Under the pieces are notes generated by a model. That model ran no database searches and was not told the origin of the DNA. It was given only the letters and a program-made list of their open reading frames with translations. A stretch of 12,262 bases of DNA from positions 1 through 12,262 of the forward strand of contig JABYQS010000842.1 of the NCBI GenBank assembly GCA_022592435.1, written 5' to 3'. Both the position numbers and the translations under genes were made by a program. Shown piece after piece: positions 1 through 6,905 of this stretch. Positions within the stretch are counted from its first letter, which is position 1. Every line of letters starts with the position of its first letter. The stretch comes from Cerioporus squamosus (taxonomy: Eukaryota > Basidiomycota > Agaricomycetes > Polyporales > Polyporaceae).

Positions 1-6
1 GGCAAG

Positions 7-33
7 GCAGTACGTCATAGTTTAACGTACTGC
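7..33. repeat. 9-bp perfect inverted repeat
   Basis: GCAGTACGT at 7-15 is the exact reverse complement of ACGTACTGC at 25-33, with a 9-nt spacer. It could form a short hairpin. It is far from any gene and no function can be assigned; chance is a real possibility. Confidence 0.4.
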
Positions 34-551
34 GGGCGGCACGTTCCTAGGTTGTGGACCGGCTTGAGAATTTCCGCGTTTGATAGATATGGTGCAAGCA
101 AGTAGTCTGTGACGTTGAGGAGCGGGACCGAGCCTTGACGCTAGGAACAGCTTGAGCATGCAGGAGCCTCCTACGTCTGGAACTCGGAGCACCACTGTCG
201 CATTGAAGAGCACCACAGGACGGAGAAACATCGAGCTGAACCGACAGGGATGGACACAATGCCCGAACCGGCGTCGTTGAGTACAGTGCCCTTGGATGTT
301 TTCGTCGCAAGTCCGCCATGCCCGACAGGAGCCTGAGGTGGAGCCGCGCTGACAAGCATGGCCCCGACCTACAGCCGCAAGCGATGAAGAAAGGCAGGCT
401 CACGGCCGTCGTCCATCTGCCAAGAGTGGAGCAACATTCAAGTAGTACACGGAGTCCAACGAGACGAGTACTAATCGTCATTGTGCCCGGACGGTCACGC
501 CCTCATGCGGGCGGGTTCAAGGTCGTGGCGTCACGACAGCGCTCCTGCGGG
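34..551. other. Gene-free region upstream of hydrophobin
   Basis: This GC-rich stretch has overlapping open frames on both strands, but none has a recognisable domain, motif or believable composition. It is most simply the promoter and intergenic region of the hydrophobin gene. I see no transposon end or RNA gene in it. Confidence 0.5.
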
Positions 552-559
552 TACATAAG
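552..559 (+). promoter_or_regulatory. Possible TATA-like element of the hydrophobin gene
   Basis: TACATAAG lies about 88 nt before the hydrophobin ATG. A pyrimidine-rich stretch (roughly 600-646) follows, as is common in strongly expressed fungal genes. This is inferred from position and composition only. Confidence 0.3.
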
Positions 560-646
560 AGCTAATGCTTGTAGACACAGTACCATCAAGCACTCACCAG
601 TCGTTCTCGCATTCGCATCCACATTCATCCACCGCGCTCACCGACC

Positions 647-1108
647 ATGTTCTCCAAGCTCTTCACCATTGCCTCCCTCGCAATCCTTGCTGTCGCCACC
701 CCGACCCCCGGCGGCGGGTCGGGCTCGTCCGGTTCCTGCAGCACCGGCCAATCCAATGCTGCGATAGCACCGCAAAGGCCAGCGATCCCGCTGCGGCGGG
801 CATCCTGAAGTCGATCGGGGTCGTCGTGCAGGATGTTGACGCCCTTGTTGGGCTCACCTGCTCCCCGATCACCGTCATCGGCGTCGGTACCGGTGATAGC
901 TGGTACGTTGCGGTGTGATAACTTGCAGGAAGAGAACGGTTCACTGACTGCATCACAGCGATGCGCAGGCCGTCTGCTGCGAAGACAACTCGCACGGTAA
1001 GCCTGCATACGACCGCGCTCGTGATGCACGAGGACCTGTGAAGTGACTTACCTGTTCGTCATTGCAGGAGGACTTATCTCCATTGGATGCGTCCCCGTGA
1101 CTCTCTAG
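647..1108 (+). CDS. Class I hydrophobin, secreted; one-base frame break in exon 1
   Basis: Secreted surfactant protein of aerial hyphae, spores and fruit bodies that self-assembles at air-water interfaces. ATG at 647 has A at -3 and opens a signal peptide (about residues 1-17, hydrophobic core then Ala-Thr-Pro). Exons are 647-902, 959-996 and 1068-1108, with GT-AG introns; the first intron splits the codon of the fifth cysteine. Read with one extra base between 750 and 751, the product is 111 residues with all eight cysteines, spaced C-X6-CC-X32-C-X13-C-X5-CC-X12-C, the basidiomycete class I pattern. Motifs CSTGQ, QCCDST, GLTCSPI, AVCCEDN and GLISIGC are visible. As given, the signal peptide and CSTGQ lie in one frame and the rest of exon 1 in another. 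The spliced length is one base short of a multiple of three, which supports a single-base loss: either a sequence error or a very young pseudogene. Family assignment is very secure. Confidence 0.93.
903..958 (+). other. Hydrophobin intron 1 (56 nt)
   Basis: Starts GTACGT and ends CACAG. Splicing joins TG (901-902) to C (959), recreating the conserved fifth cysteine, followed by a frame leading to AVCC. Size is typical of basidiomycete introns. Confidence 0.88.
997..1067 (+). other. Hydrophobin intron 2 (71 nt)
   Basis: Starts GTAAGC and ends TTGCAG. Splicing joins G (996) to GA (1068-1069) to give Gly and the conserved GGLISIGC end of the protein, stopping at TAG 1106-1108. Confidence 0.88.
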
Positions 1109-2033
1109 AGGGTTCCGTGGAGGAAGGCGGCGGACACTGGCAGAAGCTGGCAGTGACGTTGCCACGCGTGTTACGTGTCTATATCCGAACTGTTTGATCC
1201 CTGCTTTGTACGAATCGCATAGAGCTTCACGCACCATGTGAAAGAGGGAATGCAAAGCAGAATTCAGCCCGGAAATCAAACACACAGCTATAGGACCTGC
1301 GGAGACTATCACTTGCCTCGCCGCTCGACTCCGATTAACTTCGAATCGGACGTCGGAGTCGGATATATCCGCCAGATGACCAGACGATACCTTCCGTAAG
1401 TGTTACCGCATACGACCTAGTAAAATATATCCAGTCGGGATGTGTGGAGGACGGGGTAGCCAGCTAGCAGCCCTCAAGTACTCGTAGGGGACGATGACAG
1501 TCGGGAGCAAGCCGACCCTACCAGATCAGCCGCCCAGCCTCAGCCTGGGCGCTACGGATCTTCGATCCCTACCACCGCCGTCTACTCAGTGTTGCCTTAG
1601 CCACGATACCGTAGTGTAGCTGGACTTACCTCTGTGGAGTGTTACAGGATGACAACTAGTGGAGGGCAACTTGGTCAGTACCGTGGCCCGTGCTCGGACT
1701 AGAGGACTAGTACCTGAGACGCAGACGCTATTCCTGTCGTGGGTGTGGCAGCTCGGCACGATACTGTACCTGCGCCCGGTGTCGTTTGTTACTGACACAC
1801 GGACGGGCCCGAAGGACTCCTCTATTAGGACGCCATCTAAGTAGACTTCCTGGTAGATTAGACGCCTGTACCTGTGCTGTCGCTACCGAAATAGTACCCG
1901 TCCTCCTCCTCCTCCAATCGACCCGAGGTACCCGACTGCGTAGAAAAGCTACAAGGACGCAAGAGACGATGTCCGAGCTACAAGGTGAGCCCTGATAGCC
2001 CCATAACCATACGGGTCTGGGGAGTTTACGCAG
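1109..2033. other. Gene-free region between hydrophobin and F-box-like gene
   Basis: No open frame here has a recognisable domain. It should contain the hydrophobin 3' end and the promoter of the next gene. The only clear structure is a cluster of overlapping inverted repeats at 1326-1361. Confidence 0.5.
1326..1361. repeat. Overlapping inverted repeats
   Basis: CGACTCCGA (1326-1334) pairs perfectly with TCGGAGTCG (1353-1361). Inside, TCCGATT (1330-1336) pairs with AATCGGA (1344-1350) around a 7-nt loop. The two hairpins are mutually exclusive. It lies about 220 nt after the hydrophobin stop; a 3'-end or DNA-binding role is possible but unsupported. Confidence 0.4.
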
Positions 2034-2730
2034 ATGAACAGTTGTGAAGACCGGTCTCTGCCGATTCTTCTTCCAGTAGAGATCATCCTCATTGTCATGG
2101 AAGTCAACAAGCACGACACCCGTACTCTCCAAAGCTGGGAGATGACGTGTCTCTTACTGTCGATGCACGCTCGCGCACTCCTATTCCACCGGACGAGGCT
2201 TGAGTGTTCCAGCAAATCCTGCAGGACTACCGGTTTCGCGCACCTGCTCGAGTCGAAGCCAAGCATCGGGGAACTCGTGATAGAGCTCCAACTGTGGGCG
2301 CCCCAACGATCACCAAGTATCCTCTTGAAGATGACTTCGACCCAAGCGGGATCCCATGGCATCGCCTTCCGCACTTGCGCACGCTGCGGATGACACACCT
2401 CGTATCCTGCTCCATGTCCGACCTGTTCACCGTCCTGGACTCAACGCCATCGATAGAGAAGCTAGAAATTATACAGAGGATGTGGTCAGAAGGGAGGCGT
2501 CTGCCGCCCTTGGACGGCGGGCTGACAGAGGCGTCCGCAAATCCATTTCCGCGCCTCAAGGACCTGAGAGTCGTGCCGGGTACTTGTGACGCATGGTCTT
2601 TTGTGTGGCATCTCCAGAAACGCGTTACAAATCTGTCGCTGGAATCATTGGAAGTAGAATGGGAACCCTCGTCCACCGATTGCATCGCGTGGATTGAGCT
2701 GGTTACACTGCAAAGAAATCATCCTTTCCA
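2034..2730 (+). pseudogene. F-box / leucine-rich-repeat-like protein, frame-broken and 3'-truncated
   Basis: The N-terminus after the ATG at 2034 resembles the F-box of mushroom F-box proteins, which recruit substrates to SCF ubiquitin ligases. LPVEIILIVME is followed by TLQSWEMTC and ARALLFHR, then the LRR-like stretch HLLESKPSIGELVIELQLW. The next similar stretch, DFDPSGIPWHRLPHLRTLRM, is in a different frame, reached about 2296-2312. A CCCC run lies at the switch and the step equals one missing base. LRR-like lines such as LFTVLDSTPSIEKLEI and LSLESLEVEWEP continue to about 2715. The frame then runs into AT-rich sequence with a stop at 2765, far short of the 400-600 residues usual in such proteins. 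The C-terminal half seems lost to the adjoining block. Assignment rests on remembered family patterns; F-box is probable, exact ends are not certain. Confidence 0.55.
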
Positions 2731-3645
2731 GTGGCGCCAAATGATTACAAATAGAACTAAATTTTGATTCTTTTCCAATTGGGATCTTGATCAAGGTAAA
2801 TTACAAAAGGTCGTGGAATAAAACATTCATAATTACTTGCGGTGCTAAACCGGAACAATCTTAACTTAACTCCTACGCACTTCATGCCCAAGCAAAGTAA
2901 GTATTTATGACTAATGACATCTTGAAATATAAGTGTTTCTGGTCAACCTTTGTGGCAAAGATAACACGCCTGCTCCGCAATTCTGTAGTCACAGTATTAT
3001 ATCAAAATCATGCAACTACAGGCAGCTATCCACTGATATAGGGTACAAACTAATCAGAACACCAATACCACACCTTTCTTGAAACCTGTCCAACCCTTTC
3101 CACTGATCATCTGTCAGATTATATCTAGATATATCGCAATGGGGCAATGGTAGCAATGCATTCACAGGGAAAATCTTGAGATATATGGGAGCCATTGGCA
3201 ATAATGACAACTTAACCTTTGTACTTGCATACTCTGCTTAGTGATATGTTGAAGATTTAGTCAAAAAGAGATGATTGACCCTTCATTGCCTTTTGGATTG
3301 GATGGAGGCACAACATTACAGAGCATAAAAGTCCACAATCTCACCCTTTTCAATCAACATAGAAGGGTCAATTTGCTTGTATACAGTATATGCAATTGCA
3401 GTGCATGATATCCCTGGCCAAAATGCATTTATGTCAAAACTATACCAGAATGTAAGTATAAAGATCTGCCAGATTGGGCAGGCTGAGGAAAGGCTATGCT
3501 TTGGTCTACTAGAAAAGGAGTAAGAAATGCTTGTGTGATCAGCATACTGGCAAGTGAAATGGCTCCAGTTGTGATATATTGCACCGCACAGTTGAAGTGT
3601 ATGTAATTATATAACTCACCAGCGATGTTGATGTGGACACACGAG
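2731..3645. other. AT-rich block of unknown origin
   Basis: Composition changes abruptly near 2705-2770 from GC-rich coding sequence to AT-rich DNA, and back to GC-rich helicase sequence near 3645. Open frames inside are short and unrecognised; one on the minus strand (3016-3210) contains NLTDDQWKGLDRF, only faintly like a hAT transposase. CAGTGGCGCC at 2731 resembles a hAT-type end, but I find no matching inverted end or 8-bp duplication at the far side. It separates the truncated F-box-like gene from the Helitron tail, so it may be a third-party insertion, a decayed element, or Helitron 3' sequence. Confidence 0.4.
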
Positions 3646-4619
3646 TTAGGTATCAGTTGAGCTGTTGCAAGACTCTTGATGGCAAGGATTGGCTGCAGCA
3701 TTCTCAGCGTAGAGACAGTGTTGACCAAGTGGTTGCAACTGGCACAGGGCTGACATATGCGATGCGTTTACGTTGATTTGACAGTTCCATCTCTTCAGTG
3801 CTGGTGCACGCGACGCTGTCCAGCACTCATTCGCTGCATGTTTTGTTCCCGGATGACTATGGGTGAGGGTGCCTGTCACCTGGTCGGGGTCTATCAAGGT
3901 CTTGCTGGTATCTATGCATGGCGTCAGCTCTGATGCCGGGGCCTTGGACCAATTCAATGCTGGATGGACATGGGAAGGCACATAGTGTACTCCTTTCCAA
4001 GCTTGAAATGTGCGCAGAAGGGTGCCACAGGTGTCGCCAACGACAGAAGGGCATAACTCGTCTCCGAGACGGAGGTGTGTGAGGTCGTCCAGCAGTTCTA
4101 GTTCTTGAAACTCTCGGTGTAGTGCAGATGATGTCCCGGAGCGAATCTTGGTATTATCGAATTTGCCAACTATCAATGTACCTTCAAGAGAAGAACTGCG
4201 AGATAAGCATGTATATATTGATTGGTGGTTCTTACAGAACTCGAGCTTGCAGACGTTGGAGTGGTGGGTGTGCCCCTGGGATGCAAAATCAGTCATAGCA
4301 AAGTTTGGTAGGACTGTCACCTGTTTGCGCTGTACATAGACAACAAGATCATCTGCAGGAAGGGTGCATCTCACAGTCTTCTTCATCTTGGTGAATGGGA
4401 TTACATTTTCAGAGAGCCCTGGGAGGCGTGTCATGCGCGGAGGGTTAGCAAGCTTGACGTACAGTGTGTCTAATGTGTACTTGCCACAGCTCATGCAATG
4501 GGAGTCCCAACTGACCACTGTCATGGCTGCACCATTCGTAGCGCACAGCTCAGTGGCTTCATTGTACTTCAGCAGGACAGGCATGTCCACACAGAGATAG
4601 AGAACGCCAGCATGATGTT
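3646..4619 (-). pseudogene. Helitron Rep-helicase, C-terminal helicase piece (3 of 3)
   Basis: C-terminal part of the Pif1-type superfamily 1 helicase of a basidiomycete Helitron, which would unwind DNA during rolling-circle transposition. In order on the minus strand: MPVLLKYNEATELCATNG, then NVIPFTKMKKTVRCTLP, FAMTDFASQG (about 4273-4305) and YTCLSRSSSLEGTLIVG, which correspond to the last conserved helicase motifs. AWKGVHYVPSHVHPALNW follows, then a weakly conserved tail to the stop at 3646. The reading frame is open for over 300 codons, the best-kept part of this Helitron. At 4619 it is cut by solo LTR A; across that insertion it continues from LWNLPPALTKH in the middle piece. HTHH stands after ASQG where related proteins usually carry arginines, which suggests CpG decay. 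The true C-terminus is uncertain. Confidence 0.85.
4615..4619. repeat. Target site duplication of solo LTR A, left copy
   Basis: ATGTT directly before the LTR; identical to 5208-5212 directly after it. Confidence 0.92.
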
Positions 4620-4860
4620 TGTCATGGTCAGTGGACCAGCACCCCTTTTCGCTTTCCCTGGAAGTTTCATTTTCCCAACTTGATCCCTTTTCCTACTTCG
4701 TACACACCCCATTTTGGACTCCTTGATCTCATTCTCGCATGCGCACCTGTATGCTCTGCTCCCACGACCGCATGCCTTGTTCTCGCACTTACCATCCTGT
4801 TACCATGTGTTTTCCCACCCTTTTGTCTCCCACTCGTACAGCCTTGCTCCCTTTTCCGCA

Positions 4861-4910
4861 TGAGTCACTTTCACTGGCACGTGATTGTTCTGAGTAGACC
4901 AGTATATAAA
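4861..4910 (+). promoter_or_regulatory. LTR A promoter: bZIP site, E-box and TATA box
   Basis: TGAGTCA (4861-4867, Gcn4/AP-1 type), CACGTG (4878-4883, bHLH E-box) and TATATAAA (4903-4910) lie in order within 50 bp. All three are kept in solo LTR B. This is the expected promoter of the parent element, with transcription starting perhaps 30 bp downstream. Activity is inferred from motifs only. Confidence 0.6.
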
Positions 4911-4947
4911 CCCCTCCCAGCGCTTACCTAGTCCCCATCTCGACCTC

Positions 4948-5035
4948 TTGGTCATTGGGACTAGGTGCACTTTTCCCCCATGTACTTTTCCTTTTCTCTG
5001 TGCTAATATACCTTAAGCTTGGTCATTGGGACTAG
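4948..5035 (+). repeat. 17-bp direct repeats within LTR A
   Basis: TTGGTCATTGGGACTAG occurs at 4948-4964 and 5019-5035, just after the TATA box. LTR B has the same pair on the minus strand at 6399-6415 and 6360-6376, with a shorter spacer (22 nt instead of 54). Confidence 0.85.
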
Positions 5036-5207
5036 TCTGTCGCAGTGCGCGTGAAGACTAGCTATCGACGACTTCGTGCCTCCGAGCCGGTCATTGCTCT
5101 GCCCTCGTCGAGTTCTCTCTCTCTATCTCCCTTTCAGCTCCTTGCCGCTCGCCCCCCAGACCGTCGCCGATCGACGTCTGGTGTCTACGCGCCTAGTTGC
5201 TGCGACA

Positions 5208-5212
5208 ATGTT
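5208..5212. repeat. Target site duplication of solo LTR A, right copy
   Basis: ATGTT directly after the LTR end GACA; matches 4615-4619. Confidence 0.92.
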
Positions 5213-5652
5213 TCGTTAGCGCAGGGGGTAAGTTCCAGAGGATGCTTTGGATGTGTGGGCAGATCGTGTTTGTTGTGTGCACTGGGTCTACAGTGCTGTC
5301 ATTAAGGTGCTGCACTTGGCAATTGGATGCTCCGTCTTTATTCTTTCCCCACAGGTCTGATGAAAAGAAGCTACGAACAGGCAATTCACAAGCTTTGGCG
5401 AAGTCCCGTACCCGTTCTGCATTGATAGCATCCCGATTAGCATTCCAAGCAGTGATAATGGATACATCGCGGAAATGATCATGTCCCATTTCAGACGGTC
5501 CCTGGCTGGACTGTACATGCCTCATGAGGAGGGCAATATCCTCCTTCATGCAGCGCGCAAACTGCATGTTCTTGAGCGCTGTTCGAAAGTGGATATCGTC
5601 GTCAGACATCCCATTCTGGTGCATGTTCTGATGGAGTATGACCACCGTTGTG

Positions 5653-5657
5653 AACTG
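5653..5657. repeat. Target site duplication of copia element, left copy
   Basis: AACTG directly before the LTR; identical to 10900-10904 after the other LTR. Confidence 0.93.
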
Positions 5658-5873
5658 TGTTGAAGTGGCACAAGAGAGGAGTCGAGAGCAGAAGTGGATA
5701 GATAACATAGCCGCTGAGGCTCGAGACTAAGTACATCAGAATGTGTACAAAGGACATCAGTAAAGTAAGTAAGTCCGATAAGTTATAGTCAGTAAAAGAG
5801 ATACAATACGGTAAGTAAACGTAAAGAGCTCATAGTGTAAGTAAATGGCCATGAGTATCGCTATACTCCAACA
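5658..5873 (-). repeat. Copia 3' LTR (216 bp)
   Basis: Plus-strand copy starts TGTTGAAG and ends TCCAACA. It matches the LTR at 10684-10899 over the full length with 7 transitions, 3 of them at CpG. It carries several GTAAGT units on the plus strand. The minus-strand end of pol runs 13 bp into it. Confidence 0.95.
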
Positions 5874-5882
5874 CTCCCCCTC
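5874..5882 (-). promoter_or_regulatory. Polypurine tract of copia element
   Basis: On the minus strand GAGGGGGAG directly precedes the 3' LTR, where the plus-strand DNA primer forms during reverse transcription. It also codes for the last residues of the polyprotein. Confidence 0.85.
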
Positions 5883-6180
5883 AACTCGTCATCCGACAAA
5901 ATGCCGAGTTGCTTCCTCAGATAATGGAAATGCTCGTGCGGTAGCGCCTTCGTGAACAAGTCCGCAATGTTGTCATTTGTCGGGACATATTTGAGTGCGA
6001 TAGTCCTGGCCTCGACACACTCCCAAATGAAATGGTGCCTCATGTCGATGTGCGTGTGTTGGACGTTGTCCTTCGACAGTGCAATTGCTGACAGGTTGTC
6101 CGCGTTTAGACATGTTGCCTGCTCTTGATCGAAAGTGAGCTCGCTTAGGAGCATGCACATCCAGATGGCATGCCTGGCTG

Positions 6181-6185
6181 CGTAG
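6181..6185. repeat. Target site duplication of solo LTR B, left copy
   Basis: CGTAG on the plus strand (CTACG in the sense of the host gene), identical to 6736-6740. Confidence 0.92.
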
Positions 6186-6359
6186 TGTCGCGGCGACTAG
6201 GCGCGTAGACACCAGACGTCGATCGGCGACGGTCTGAGGGGCGAGCAGCGAGGAGCCGAAAGGGAGATAGAGAGAGAGAGAACTCGACGGGGGCAGAGCA
6301 ACGACCAGCTCGAAGGCACGAAGTCGTCGATAGCTAGTCTTCATGCGCACTGCGACAGA

Positions 6360-6415
6360 CTAGTCCCAATGACCAAGGTATATGGGGGAAAAGCGCACCT
6401 AGTCCCAATGACCAA
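6360..6415 (-). repeat. 17-bp direct repeats within LTR B
   Basis: CTAGTCCCAATGACCAA on the plus strand at 6360-6376 and 6399-6415. These are the same units as in LTR A, but with a 22-nt spacer. Confidence 0.85.
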
Positions 6416-6452
6416 GAGGTCGAGATGGGGACTAGGTAAGTGCTGGGAGGGG

Positions 6453-6502
6453 TTTATATACTGGTCTACTCAGAACAATCACGTGCCAGTGGAAGTGACT
6501 CA
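6453..6502 (-). promoter_or_regulatory. LTR B promoter: bZIP site, E-box and TATA box
   Basis: Minus-strand equivalents of the LTR A motifs: TATA box at 6453-6460, CACGTG at 6480-6485 and TGAGTCA at 6496-6502. Any transcript would run toward lower coordinates, through the rest of the copia RNase H region. Confidence 0.55.
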
Positions 6503-6735
6503 TGCGGGAAAGGGAGCAAGGCTGTACAAGTGGGAGACAAAAGGGTGGGAAAACACATGGTAACAGGATGGTAGTGCGAGAACAAAGCATGCGGTCGTGG
6601 GAACAGAGCATACGGGTGCGAGAACAAGATGAAGGAGTCTGAAGTGGGGTGTGTATGAAGTAGGAAAGGGGTTGAGATGGGAAACTGGAACTTCCAGGGA
6701 AGATGAAAAGGGGTGCTGGTCCACTGACCGTGACA

Positions 6736-6740
6736 CGTAG
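6736..6740. repeat. Target site duplication of solo LTR B, right copy
   Basis: CGTAG following the TGACA end of the LTR; matches 6181-6185. Confidence 0.92.
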
Positions 6741-6905
6741 GACACCGCCATGTACTCCGCTTCGGTTGAGGATAGTGCGACAACTACCTGTTTCTTGGAG
6801 CTCCACGTGACGAGTCCACTACCAATTAAGAACACGTAGCCTGAGATCGACTTGCGGTCTACAGGGTTTGCTCCCCAATCCGCATCTGTGTATCCTTCCA
6901 AGCGG

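Larger units (their letters stand above)
4620..5207 (+). mobile_element. Solo LTR A (588 bp) inside the Helitron helicase
   Basis: Begins TGTCATGG and ends CTGCGACA, the TG...CA ends of a retrotransposon LTR, and is flanked by perfect 5-bp duplications ATGTT. It is roughly 90% identical by eye to solo LTR B at 6186-6735 in the opposite orientation, so this is a repeat family and not unique sequence. No internal genes, primer-binding site or second LTR adjoin it, so it is what remains after LTR-LTR recombination, or a very short non-autonomous element. Removing it with one ATGTT restores the helicase frame. The parent element is not in the window; gypsy or copia cannot be decided from an LTR alone. 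Confidence 0.9.
5208..5657 (-). pseudogene. Helitron Rep-helicase, middle helicase piece (2 of 3)
   Basis: Middle of the same Pif1-type helicase, open in one frame across the whole piece. Minus-strand order: FTTVVILHQNMHQNGMSD (helicase motif IV region; relatives have arginines where two histidines stand here), FRTALKNMQFARC, HFRDVSIITAWNANRDAIN, a less conserved linker, and LWNLPPALTKH at the low-coordinate end. It is bounded by the copia element at 5658 and by solo LTR A at 5207. Both joins are exact to the base: the codons split by each target site are completed by the neighbouring piece once the insertion and one duplication are removed. By itself the fragment cannot make a helicase, as it lacks Walker A and B and the last motifs. 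Confidence 0.85.
6186..6735 (-). mobile_element. Solo LTR B (550 bp) inside the copia RNase H gene
   Basis: On the minus strand it begins TGTCACGG and ends CCGCGACA, with perfect 5-bp duplications on both sides. Same family as solo LTR A, inverted relative to it. It is 38 bp shorter overall; 32 bp of this is a shorter spacer between the internal 17-bp repeats. Because it lies inside the copia element it must have arrived after copia. TATA, E-box and bZIP sites are all kept. No internal region or second LTR is present. Confidence 0.9.
5861..6905 (-). pseudogene. Copia RNase H, split by solo LTR B
   Basis: RNase H degrades the RNA strand during reverse transcription. The first part (6905-6736) has GYTDADWGANP with an active-site Asp, SISGYVFLIGSG, WSSKKQ and ALSSTEAEYMAV with the catalytic Glu. 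Then solo LTR B interrupts the gene. The second part (6185-5861) resumes with IWMCMLLSELTFDQEQAT, LNADNLSAIALSK with another active-site Asp, HIDMRHHFIWECVE, and DNIADLFTKALP, the typical end of copia pol. The stop lies within the LTR at 5861-5863. Relatives have arginine where the Trp stands in FIWECVE, a CpG-type change. Two or three residues seem lost before HIDMRHH. Removing the LTR and one CTACG rejoins the frame. Identification is secure; activity is not possible as it stands. Confidence 0.9.

Noticed and set aside
47..481. Open frame of about 144 codons on the minus strand left of the hydrophobin
   Set aside because: No recognisable domain, odd composition, and it overlaps an equally long frame on the other strand. 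Typical of GC-rich noncoding DNA.
318..767. Plus-strand open frame running into the hydrophobin
   Set aside because: It crosses the hydrophobin start and signal peptide in another frame and has no domain of its own.
2204..2767. A separate gene starting at 2204
   Set aside because: It continues the F-box-like gene after a frame step; its first 30 or so codons overlap better-conserved sequence in the other frame.
3016..3210. hAT transposase fragment (NLTDDQWKGLDRF) in the AT-rich block
   Set aside because: Only a dozen residues look similar and neither flank extends the match, so I do not call it.
5208..6185. A complete LTR retrotransposon between solo LTRs A and B
   Set aside because: The LTRs are inverted, not direct, have different target duplications, and the sequence between them belongs to the Helitron and the copia element.
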